This document shows positions 49,440 through 60,095 of a stretch of 64,000 nt of DNA, one piece after another. The notes below the pieces were generated by a model. The model made no database searches and was not told where the DNA came from. It saw only the letters and a program-made list of their open reading frames with translations. The stretch is from Datisca glomerata (taxonomy: Eukaryota > Streptophyta > Magnoliopsida > Cucurbitales > Datiscaceae). The stretch lies in NCBI GenBank assembly GCA_003255025.1, contig QANY01005078.1:1-64000 (forward strand). The letters run 5' to 3'. Every line of letters begins with the position of its first letter. The stretch's first letter is position 1. A program made the translations under genes and the position numbers.

Positions 49440-50110
49440 TTTTGTTCATCAAATACGTACTAAAATTCATCAAATATGTTCTAGGCGTTCACCAAATACG
49501 TATAAATTAATAAATCTTGGAGTGGTTCATCAAATATGTACTGGTGTTAACCAAATATGTACAAGAGTTCACCAAATATGTAATGTAGTTCACCAAATAT
49601 GTAATGAAGTTCACCAAATATGTATAAATTAATAAATATTAGAGGGGTTCACCAAATACGTAGTGAGGTTCACCAAATACGTAATTTGGTTCACCAAATA
49701 TGTATAAAGTAATAATTCTTGCAAGGGTTCACCAAATACATAGTGAGGTTCGTCAAATACGTAATGAGGTTCACCAAAACGTATAAGTAAATAATTCTTG
49801 GAGAAGTTCACCAAATATGTACTGGGGTTCACCAGTTTCATACTAGAGTTCACCAATTACGTTCAGGGATTCACCAAATACGAACAAAGTCATTTTTGGT
49901 GAACCCCTCCAAGAATTATTAATTTTGTATGTATTTGGTGAACCCCACTACGTATTTGGTGAACCCATGTATATACTTGCTGAACCGCTCCAAGAATTAT
50001 TAATTCATATGTATTTGGTGAATTTCATTACGTATTTGGTGAACCCCACCACGTATTTGGTGAACCTCTCTAAGAAAAGATTTTTTAATTTTTGGTGAAT
50101 CCCACAAGAT
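49440..50110. repeat. GTTCACCAAATAYGTA array, left arm
   Basis: The first half has about 16 forward copies of GTTCACCAAATAYGTA spaced about 20-30 bp apart. From about 49,895 copies are reversed (TACGTATTTGGTGAACCCC). The array is thus itself partly palindromic. Spacers repeat phrases such as AATTAATAAATCTTGGAG. Confidence 0.85.
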
Positions 50111-50220
50111 TCCCTTTGTACCCCACTACGAATTTGTCATTTTACATTAATATGTATTTGTAATTTTTGGTGAACCCTACAAAATTTATCATTTTACACA
50201 CTATTATGTTTTAAAATTAT

Positions 50221-50790
50221 CGATTCATGTCACACGATCATATGAAATATGTTGTGGTACTTTTGTCACAAGTATTAAAAGAGACGGACTTTCACCATGT
50301 ATAATTATAAGTCGTGATGTAGTAGGTAAATCATATCTATCGATTTGATGAACACGTATAACCCCCACAGTATACTGCATCTAGGTGAAACGCCATTACC
50401 ACATGGCGAAACGCCACCACCACATGGCGAAACACCACCACCACATGGTGAAACACCATGTGTTGATGGAATTTAGAGCCTACTGATGGCATAATCACAC
50501 GATCATATATGGATTAATCAAATTTATGAAATATGTTCTGGTACTTTTGTGACAAGTATTAAAAGTGACGGACTCTCACCATGTATAATTATAAGTCGTG
50601 ATGTAGTCGGTAAATCATATTTATCAATTTGATGAACACGTATAACCCCCACGGTATACTGCATCTAGGCGAAACGCCATTACCACATGGCGAAACGCCA
50701 TTACCACATGGCGAAACGCCACCACCACATGGCGAAACACCACCACCACATGGTGAAACGCCATGTGTTGGATTTTAGAGCCTACTGATG
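50221..50790. repeat. Direct duplication of a ~260-300-bp module, left arm
   Basis: Two copies (about 50,221-50,483 and 50,484-50,790) share CACACGATCATAT, TTTTGT(C/G)ACAAGTATTAAAAG, GTCGTGATGTAGT and GATGAACACGTATAACCCCC. Both end in ~19-bp minirepeats CCACATGGCGAAACGCCA. The right arm has only one full copy (52,080-52,440) and a partial copy near 51,535. Confidence 0.85.
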
Positions 50791-50834
50791 ACGTTTGGGC
50801 TCCTAAACGCCATTTTTTGTGAGACATTATACTG

Positions 50835-51195
50835 GCGTTTTCTCTAACCTATACCGGCGGTTTTTATGCCAATAGCAGCAGCTTTTGTGTCAATAGCGAT
50901 GGTTTTTGCAATCTATACCAGTGATTTTTACCCATATACTGGCGGTTTTTGCCCCTATACTGGTGGTTTTTGCCTCTATGCTGGCGGTTTTTGTCCCTAT
51001 ACCGACGGTTTCTAGAGAATATTCTGATTTTAATGTCTATTGCGGCAGTTTTAATGTCTATTACAATAGTTTTAATATCTATTGCGACGGTTATAATGTC
51101 TATAGCGACGGTTTTCGTGTCAATGGCGACAATTTTAGTGTCTATACTGATGATTTTAGTGTCTATACTAGTAGTTTTAGTATCTATAATGGTGC
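50835..51195. repeat. 21-bp tandem array (TATACCGGCGGTTTTTG type)
   Basis: About 17 units of 21 bp occur, the first half close to CCTATACCGGCGGTTTTTGC, the second to TCTATTGCGACGGTTTTAATG. As 21 is a multiple of 3, frames stay open and create a repetitive 121-residue open frame at 50906-51271 that is not a credible protein. A reversed counterpart lies at 51,900-52,090. Confidence 0.85.
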
Positions 51196-51279
51196 GTCAC
51201 CATTCATGAATGGCTTTTGGGGTCCAACTGGTCTATTTTGGACCCCCAATGCCGAGTGGAGTTTAGCTTAAATTTAATA

Positions 51280-51900
51280 AAATATATTTATATGCTTACA
51301 AATCAAAACATAAAATGAGTGAAATTAGTTAAGTGTATGAAAATGATTAAATTGGTTAAGTGTTTAAAAATAACTAAGTGTACGACTAAGTGACAAAAAA
51401 GTACATAAAAGTTATAGAGGGTTAAAAATTACTAAGTGAATGAAATTGGCTAAGTACGTCAAAATGCTTAAGTGCATGAAAATATAGTTATGTGATAAAA
51501 TAAGTAAGTACATAAAAAATGATAAATAGGATTTTCCGGCTATCATAATATCACGACCTATAATTATATATGGTGAAAACACGTCTCGCTCGAGACTTAT
51601 CACAAAAACACAACAACATTATCAATGACAACTTTTAACGAGTTTATGAATAAGTGTTCAATTGCTTCAGGAATCTTTACTTATTCCAATAAAATCACAA
51701 CTACATAATCAAGAATATGTTCTTATGTGTTTATGAATAAGTGTTCAATTATTTTAACAATTAATTACTTAATTCAAATCTAATTTAAAATATAAGTGAA
51801 TGTACTTAATGTTACATTGAAAATTCAAGAATCTTGATAACTTTTTTTACAATTCATCGAGAATACCCTGATCAATTTTAGAAAATCAAATTTGCTGAAA
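51280..51900. other. Centre of the foldback element
   Basis: AT-rich. Positions 51,310-51,520 repeat (C)TAAGTG.ATGAAAAT-type phrases every 20-30 bp. Positions 51,530-51,610 hold a partial copy of the 300-bp module. No gene was seen. Confidence 0.6.
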
Positions 51901-52599
51901 ACCCGCTGTAACAAGATCCGAAAAACTATCGTATTGATGCAAAACCGCCAAAAAACAACAAAACCACTGAAATTGGAAAAATCGCCAGAAACCGCCGATA
52001 TAAGGGAATAAACCGCCGGTATAGGTTGCAAAAACCATCACTATTGGTTAGAAAACTGCTGGTATATGTTAAAGAAACCGTTGGTATAGTGTATCACAAA
52101 AAATGGCGTTTGGTAGCCCAAACGCCATCAGCTAGCTCTAAACGTGATCAATACATAGCATTTCACCATGTGCCGGTGGCGTTTCGCCATGTGGTGGTGG
52201 CATTTCACCTTGTCATGATGGCGTTTTTACATGTAGTGATGGTGTTTCACCTAGATGCAATATACCAAAGGGGTTATGTGTGTTCGTCAAACTAATAACT
52301 AGGATTTACCGACTACATCACGACCGATAATTATACATGGTAAAAATCCGTCTCTTTTAATACTTGTCACAAAAGCACAACATATTCCATAAATTTAAAT
52401 AATCCATATATGATCGTGTGACATACATATTAACATGTAACATATGGATCGATAAATGTAAGACATAATAGTGTGTAAAATGATAAAATTTGTGAGGTTC
52501 ACCAAAAATTACAAATAAATATTAATGTAAAATGACAAATTCGTAGTGAGGTACAGACGGAATCTTGAGGAGTTCACCAAAAATTAAAAATTCTTTTTT

Positions 52600-52905
52600 T
52601 GGAGAGGTTTACTAAATATGTAGTGGGGTTCACCAAATACGTAGTAGGGTTCACCAAATATGTAGTAGGGTTCACCAAATATGTAATGGGGTTTACCAAA
52701 TACGTAGTAAGGTTCACTAAATACGTACAAAATTAATCATTCTTGGAGGGGTTCACCAAAAATGACTTTATACGTATTTCGTGAATCCCATTACGTAATT
52801 GGTGAATCCCAGTACATATTTGGTGAACCCCTCCAATAATTATTAATTTATATGTATTTGATGAACCCTTTTTACATTTTTAGTGAACCCACCAGTACAC
52901 ATGTG
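52600..52905. repeat. GTTCACCAAATAYGTA array, right arm
   Basis: Forward copies run from about 52,625 to 52,725 and reversed copies after about 52,770, mirroring the left arm. The array ends near 52,905, right before a copia LTR start. Confidence 0.8.
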
Positions 52906-52910
52906 TCAAG

Positions 52911-53865
52911 TGTTGGAATTACGTCCATAAAGTAGGCTATAATAACTATTAATGAGTATTTAGTTATTTCTCATACATTTTGTATTACTAAATTTATTGA
53001 ATGAATGAAAGTTTTTCTAAAGTGTGTTTATAATTTACTCAAATCTTGGAAGTATCGTCAACGTAAGAAGGCTACAGACTGAGAGATCTTCCAAACAAAC
53101 TCTTCTAAAATAGTTCAGAATGTTATTCGTAGTCTTAGGATCGACTAGGCAATCGAGTCTGATTACAACTGTTAGGTTGAACTAAAGGATGCCGGTCTTG
53201 GGGCATAAGAGTGGAGACTTTAACGATTGGCCTAAACATGTTGTGGAACATGTTGAATAGACCAATAACCAATTAGTTTAGAGCAAAGCCGTTTATCTAG
53301 CTCTAAATCTAATTGTTACACCTGTAGGGGTATTTTCATAATTACTTTAATCATGAGGTGAATACAAAACTTGACTTAGTTAGTTACAATATTTGATATG
53401 TCAAATGATTGAGTTCAAATTGCTAGACAATATATCGGTTGTTGGAATCATGATTCAATTATATTAGAGTTGCGTGATTCACAGATATAAAAATTCATGG
53501 CGAGATTGTAAATACAACAATATAAACTTATGTTTATTGATTGGTGTGTGAATAAATTTACTTGTCCAAGTATTCGATGAAATGAATCATTGAATAAAAT
53601 ATGGTGAATTGTCAGTGACAATTCACTATTATATATTTATTATTCATAGTCAATAAAAGAGTTAAAGATATAATAACTAGAGGGGTAAAATGATAATTTT
53701 ACATCCGCTCTTGTTACTGATATTCATAGGCGATAATATGTTAAAATATGTTGTGGACCTTGAATTTAAAGTGTTTATTTGTACCAACAGAAAATGTAGC
53801 GTGCATGAATCGAGAGTTGATTCAGCATCGGACCTATACTGAGTCGTACGATTACAGGATTAAAT
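52911..53865 (+). repeat. copia LTR, + orientation, truncated by a nested insertion
   Basis: It starts TGTTGGAATTACGTCC, a common copia LTR start, and runs as AT-rich non-coding DNA to 53,865, where the 3' LTR of a - strand copia begins. It may be the 5' LTR of the + strand copia whose pol starts at 62,334. Confidence 0.55.
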
Positions 53866-56257
53866 TGTTGGCCGTCACGGCGCATGCGCGATGGAAGCGT
53901 GAAGGCGCGTGGCTTTTTAAAAAATTCTAATTTTTTAATAAAATAAAACTTACGCAATGCCACGATAACCAAATAAATTTTTTTTATTGAAAACTCATTT
54001 TCAATCAGTCAGGATTCATTATATATTTATAAGTTAAATCTACAACATACAAGCTTAGGAATCATATATCTCTTGTAGTCTATATCAAGTGTCCTTACAA
54101 AAATTGATCGATCATCCGTTCTCACTAAATCGTTCCAACGATCAGTAAACGAGATCGACAACAAGATCTTCCAAGTCATCTTCAACGCACTAGGACGTGT
54201 GTGAGCACATAGAATATTACAAGACACTTTTTAAATCTCCATATGTTCTCAATACATGATATCTAGAGATTTACTGAGAATAACTTTAGTGAGATGATTC
54301 TCTAAAAGAACATTATGATTATTCATTCAGAGATTTGATTAATGTTTAATCACAGAAGAAAATCTCTCTCACACTAATCGTGTTCTCAATTCAACTATTG
54401 ATTGACGAACTGATGATATGATCAACTAATTCTCTCATCTTCTTGCAACAACTTAGGCCATCAGAATAATATATGTATATATTTTAGATAATGGCATATA
54501 AGAATTTAAGGGATAAACTGAAATAATATTTAATTATAAAATTACCAATTGCAGTACCACATGTCGCTGTAGTGGTGCTATGAGCCAGCATAGTGTCTCA
54601 TGGCACTGTGTCTCACGAGACCATTATAGTGCCATGTGGCACTACAATATTGCACACTCGCTATTGTAGTGTCACGTGACACCACAGTAGTCAATGTCAA
54701 TGTCTAATACCCTATTAGTGATTGACACGTGGTAATTACTGCGAATTAAATATCATTTTAATCAGATAATTATCGAGATATTAGTTAATTCAAAATTAAT
54801 ATATTTGATCATCTCTATCAAGTAACTTATCTGTTATTTCAACGAATAGTTTCATTTTTATAATTGTATAATTGTTATTTTTTAAGGGAGGAAGAATGGT
54901 ATTTCATTGCTACAAATATGGACTATTGAAAAAATAAGACATGTATTTGGATATTTCCATTCAACTCCACAAAATAGTATTCATACGAATAGTTGAAGTG
55001 AATTCTTCTAAGAGAAAAAATGGATTATGGGAGTGTGTGACTTGAACTATTGATTGGGCCGTGGATAACAGATTTAGTTGATTTAAATTATTATCTAACA
55101 ATAATTTAATTATCTAATTTCACAAATTAGATATTCTATCTTACTTATCAATAACTAAAAAATCGATAATTATTTATATATATACATATATGTATATAAT
55201 TTATGAAAATTATATTTAAATATATAAATAATTTAATTAATCACACGTAATTATCTTATAATTATGTACTTGCCCTAGAAAAAAATTCCTTTTGCAAGTC
55301 AGTAATTTTCTCATTTCTTGAAATACTCACACTCTAGACAGCATAGTATAAAGGTGACTTGGGGGCCATGAATCTATAATCCTAAGCTCCAATAAGTAAG
55401 ATTATTTATTAAACTCTTTAATTAAATAATCTTATCTATTAATTATATTATTACTCCACTATAGATATGAAATTGTAATCTTAGATATTATAGAATGTAT
55501 TTACAGAGTATTCTCATGTAGTCCACTGATATAATCATTTCATGTAGTTTTGTCTTCCAATTATTGGTTAGTAAATTAGAGCTTGTCAAAATTACCGTTT
55601 TACCCTTATAATTACCTCTTGATCCTTAAGTACCATTAACCCGTTAGTAAATAACTAATTCATAATCTTATTATAAATCTGAGCTCAATAACCATTCATA
55701 TCCAAGATTAATATTTAAGGGAACCAATATACGATTTGTTATGAAAGCTTAGATTTCAAACCTTGTAAGATCATGTCCACAACCATCCACATCACTAAAT
55801 CTCCAAAATAAAAGTCATTACCCTGATGAACAAATAGACCTTAACGAGTGAATCAAAAGATTATGTAGACATGTATATGAGTTCATGACTACTCAGGATT
55901 TAGACTGATCTACATAATGATCATCGAATTGATGTGTATTAAATTTTTATGATAAACAACATGTTAATAAAGATATTAATTCACATCGGTCATGTCATAT
56001 ATAATTTTATTATATAAAGTACATTCACTAAGATGTCTATCCACGTAATGCTTAGTGAATCGTACTAGCAATCATTCATTAAAAATTTCATACTTTAATA
56101 TGTTGCTGACAATTTTGTTCATTATCTATGATATTAATTCTCTCGTACTAATACAAGATCATAGTATCATTAATGAATATGGAATTTTCAGATATTTATA
56201 TAAATTATTCAACTATATTTTAAAAGAACAATTATAAGGAAAATGTAACCCCTAACA
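53866..56257 (-). repeat. 3' LTR of the minus copia
   Basis: On the - strand it starts TGTTAGGGGTTACATTTTCC right after the polypurine tract (AGGGCACATGGGAGAT) and ends CGGCCAACA. It is non-coding throughout. It includes a palindrome-rich stretch at 54,553-54,690 and an ATATAC-type TATA region near 54,475. Confidence 0.75.
54553..54735 (-). promoter_or_regulatory. CACGTG palindromes in copia LTR
   Basis: This LTR segment holds repeated TAGTG(C/T)CA(C/T)GTGGCACTA-type palindromes, including a perfect GTGTCACGTGACAC (54669-54682) with a G-box core, and GACACGTGGTA (54724-54734), an ABRE-like site. It lies upstream of the LTR TATA region in element orientation. Binding by bZIP or bHLH factors is inferred from motif identity only. 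Confidence 0.45.
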
Positions 56258-56271
56258 ATCTCCCATGTGCC

Positions 56272-57750
56272 CTAAAACAAATGTGGCATCTCTCTTAATC
56301 CCATGTTACTCACGAGACCCTCAAATGACTTCGCAGGAAGTGTCTTTGTAAAAGGATTAGCCAGATAATATTTTCTACCACCTCGATGAACGATCTCTCT
56401 TACAAGATAATATTTTCTCTCTATGTGCTTGCCCCTCTTGTGACTCCAAGGTTCTTTGAAATTTTCTACCGCCCCACTATTATAACAGTACAGCATCAGT
56501 GGCTTGGCCATATCTGGAACTACTTTCAGATTAGAATAGAACTTTCTAAGACATACCGCCTCTTTTGCAGTATCACAAACCGCTAGATATTCTGCTTACA
56601 TAGTGGAATCTGCAATGCTAGATTATTTATACTTCTCTAGACTACAGCAATTCCACCTAGGGCGAATACTAATCCAGATGTCAACTTTCGATTGTCTATT
56701 TCTGATTGTAAATTAAAATCAGTATACCTAACGGGGTTCAGGGTTCCACCTCAATAAACAAGCATACAGTTTCTCTCTCCTAAGATACTTGAGAATGTGC
56801 TTTACTGTAATCTAGTGTTCCAAACCTAGATTTGATTGATAATGACTATCAATTCCCACAGCATAACAGATATCTGGTCTCGTACACAACATGACATATA
56901 TGAGACTTCCAACAGCTGAAGCATAGGGAAACTTTCTCATATCTTCTTCCTCCTGAAGTGTCTTAGGACATTGTTCCTTGGAGAGGACAATTCCATGTAT
57001 GGTCGATTGTTGACCATTATTGGAATTCTTCATAGAGAATCTCTCCAGCACTTTATCAATATAAGATGCTTAAGAAAGTGTCAAGAGCTCGTTCTTTCTA
57101 TCCCTTAGGATTTGGATGCCTAGAACATAGTCCGCTTCTCCCAAATCTTTCATTTGAAATTTCTCAGCTAATCACTTCTTTACCTTTGATAAAATTTCTA
57201 CATCATTCCCAATGAGTAGAATATCATCAACACAAAGAACTAAGAAAATCATTATCTTATCTTTGGTATATTTACAAACACGGGCTTCGTCAACATTTTT
57301 GTCAAAGCCATAAGATTTTATAATCTCATCAAACGTAAGATTATAAGATCTAGATGCTTGCTTTAATCCACAAATAGATTTAAGTAACTTGCATATTTTC
57401 TGATCTTACCCATCTCATAGTTAAAATAAGCGGCTATGGACAAAAGGATGCGAATGGATTTTAGCATGGCCACATGGGAGAATGTCGCATTGTAATCGAC
57501 TCCTTCCCTTTGTGTATAGCCATTGACTAATAACCATGCCTTGAAAGTCTCTACTTTCCGAGCTGCACCCCTTTTCTTCTTGAAAATTCATTTACATCCA
57601 ATGGGCATTACATCTTCAGGTGGATCTATAAGTTCTCAGATGGAATTGGTATACATAGATTACATCTCCTTTTCAGAATCATCCATTGCTTCTTTATAAG
57701 ATAATGGATTGTTCTTATTATTGTCTGAAACTAGGGCATGTGCCTCTAGT
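56272..57750 (-). pseudogene. copia reverse transcriptase and RNase H, broken
   Basis: On the - strand, landmarks are GAARKVETFKAWLLVNGYTQ, REGVDYNATFSHVAMLKSIR and ILLSIAA, then the catalytic LCVDDILLIGN (near 57,210). The RT ends YASAVGSLIYVMLCTRPDIC. RNase H shows EYLAVCDTAKEAVCLRKFY, then SGAVENFKEPWSHKRGKHIE and a C-terminal GLREMPHLF and stop. Several frames are needed, with stops near 57,065 and 56,600 and others. The stop and polypurine tract follow directly. Confidence 0.85.
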
Positions 57751-57859
57751 ACGTAGCGAACTAGTTGTTTCACAACCTTCCCACTACGACGTTGCACCGA
57801 GGTTTCCTTTGCAGGAACTATGGTTTCTTTGATTTTTCATTTATCAGTAGAAATTGAAT

Positions 57860-59165
57860 GTGGTATGTTCTCATCAGTCGCTAATTTCTCGAGATCTACT
57901 TTGCTACAAAGTTATTTATTTTTCATATAGCCATGCTCAAGAAAGGTTGCATTTGTCGATACAAACACCTTTTGATCATTGTGATATAAAAATACCCACC
58001 TCTAGTCTCTAGACAATAGCCAACGAATATGCATACCTCAGACCTTGAGTCTAACTTTCTGGTCTTAGGTCAAAGAATGTGAACTGGACACCCCCATATA
58101 TTGAAATGACGCAAACTAGGTTTGGAGCCATTCCATAACTCTAAAGGCATCTTGCTTACAGACTTAGAGGGCACTACATTCAAAATGTAAGTTGCTGTCT
58201 ATAGTGCATATGCCCAAAATGTAAATGACAATGATCAGTAACTTAACATCGACCTAACTATACACAATAAGGTTCGGTTCTGCTCTCTGCAACACCATTT
58301 TGCTGTGGTGTTCCAGGTGTTGTGAGTTGGGATAGGATTCCACACTCTAGCAAATAACCCTTGAATTCTAAATTCAATTATTCACCACCTCAATCGGATA
58401 AAAGGGTTTTCAATGATTTACCTAGTTACTTTTAAGCTTCGACCTTGAAGTCTTTAAACTTTCCAAAAGTTTCAGACTTTCAATGCATTAGGTAACTATA
58501 ACCATATCTTGAGTAGTCATCAATGAAAGTGATAAAATACTCATACCCACCTCTAGCTTGTACACTTATCAGTCCACCGACATCACTATGTACTAACTCA
58601 AGTGGTTCCTTGGCTTTTTGGCCCTTTCCTGTGAAAGGCCTCTTAGTCATTTTACCCTCTATACAGGATTCACAAATAGGAAGAGTTCCACTTTTAGCTC
58701 TCTCAAAGCACCATGCTTCTTTAACCTATTTAACCTATATAGATTAATATGTCCCAACCTAAGATGCCACAAATATGTGTTATCATCATGAGAAACTCTT
58801 CGTCGTTTGTTATTTTTAGGTTTTGCTACTTTAAATAATTCTGAATTATTTAACGTGCGTTCAGTCGGTTTAAGCATATACAATCTGTTTATAATTTTAG
58901 CATGGCAGATATCGAATCCATTCTTAGAAATAATAAACTCCTTATTAATGAAAGAAACTTTGAATAATTGTGCTTGCAAATATGAAAGAGAAATCAAATT
59001 CCTCGAAAAATCAGGAATATAATAAAAATCATTCAAAACTAAGTAATTATTTTCAAAAAGTAAACAGACTGTCCCTAATGTTTTAGCTGACACGAGCGCA
59101 CTACTGCCAACTCTCAAAATGACCTCGCCATCAACCAACTCCCATGACGAATCAAGCATCTGCAA
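57860..59165 (-). pseudogene. copia protease end and integrase, broken
   Basis: Positions 58659-59165 form one 168-residue frame: LLFENNYLVLNDFYYIPDFS, RNLISLSYL (protease-end region), then NTYLWHLRLGHINLYRLNRL (GAG-pre-integrase). Positions 58,250-58,690 give CIEGKMTKRPFTGKGQKAKE and the core residues: D in LVHSDVGG, D in LLSD.GGE, E in GTPQQNGVAESR, the DDE triad. The integrase tail continues to about 57,860. The protease active site upstream (DSGAS-type) is degraded. Confidence 0.8.
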
Positions 59166-59276
59166 AGAAGAACATACATGGTTAGATACTCATGAATCAA
59201 GTATCCAGGATGATAAATCATATTCCACTAAACAAGCTTCAAGTACAAGTAAATCATACTTACCTTTCTTTTTCAG

Positions 59277-60095
59277 CTAAAAAAGATACTTGTTACAATT
59301 TCTCTTCCGATGACCTTCAACCCCGTAGTGGAAACACTTTCTTTTGGGCTTGTTATCTTTCTTGTTCTTCTTGGCTTTCGACGATATCTTGACTTTCTTT
59401 ACTCTTTTATTCTTACTCTTGTCCTTACCATTGTTCTTATTCTTAACAAAATTGGAAGAAGACTTTTGCTCGTCAACATTTGCCTTGCCCTCTTTGGTCA
59501 TTCTAAGATTGAGTGACTAAAAAATCTGCAGTTCATTCAACAATTGGGTCATGTTGAATTGCATTTATAACATAGTTGGTCGTGAACGCATAAAAAATTA
59601 GTATGAGCGACTCTAGTATGTTGCTAACTTGAGTCCACTCATCAATGGTCGCCCCATGTACTTCTGCCTCGTGCATAATGTTGATCATGTTTAAAATATG
59701 CTCTCGAACAGAAGTACCATTCATCATCTTAGTTGTCATATAGCTCCTAGTGGCCATATGATGACTTTGATCAGACTGCTGCCCAAGCATTGCCTGTAAA
59801 GATTCCATAATCTCACAGGCAGTTTCCATGCTTTCATGCTTAGTTCTCAGAACATCATTCATGCTCACAAGCATGTAGCACTTTGCCTTATCGTTTGATA
59901 TGATCCAAGCATCATATTTATCCCTAACATTCTTAGGGGCGTTAGCAACGGCTCCTCAGGACATTCCACAGTAAAAATGAACTTATGATTCTCACAAATC
60001 AGCAAGTTCATATTTGATTTTCAATGTACGAAATTATCACCATTCAATTTCTCAAGAGCGAGTAAAGCAGTAACAGAGTTGCTCATGGTAGACAT
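59277..60095 (-). pseudogene. copia gag (UBN2 type) with zinc knuckle, broken
   Basis: The start codon is at 60095 on the - strand (MSTMSNSVTALLALEKLNGD, then NF). Positions 59533-59874 read ETACEIMESLQAMLGQQSDQ, MATRSYMTTKMMNGTSVREH and ILNMINIMHEAEVHGATIDE, the typical UBN2 gag. Positions 59277-59501 give a Lys-rich stretch and KCFHYGVEGHRKRNC, a zinc knuckle whose second Cys is replaced by Y. Stops and shifts near 60,025 and 59,530 break it. Confidence 0.8.

Larger units (their letters stand above)
49390..52905. mobile_element. Large foldback element, about 3.5 kb
   Basis: The right part (about 51,900-52,905), reverse-complemented, follows the left part (about 49,440-50,900) in the same order: iterated GTTCACCAAATACGTA motif, GACAAGTATTAAAAG.GACGG module, ATGGCGAAACGCC minirepeats, AAACGCCATTTTTTGTGA, then ACCGGCGGTTTTT arrays. 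Arms exceed 1 kb and surround a ~700-bp centre. No transposase was seen. Sub-terminal-like ACCGGCGG motifs suggest a link to CACTA elements, but the outer arms do not look like known CACTA ends. Confidence 0.75.

Noticed and set aside
49440..50110. CRISPR-like spaced repeats
   Set aside because: Copies vary, occur in both orientations and have irregular spacers that also repeat; the context is a plant nuclear genome.
50906..51271. 121-residue open frame with seven-residue repeats (FNVYCGS-like)
   Set aside because: It is a by-product of a 21-bp DNA array; two frames are open over the same array and it has no conserved domain.
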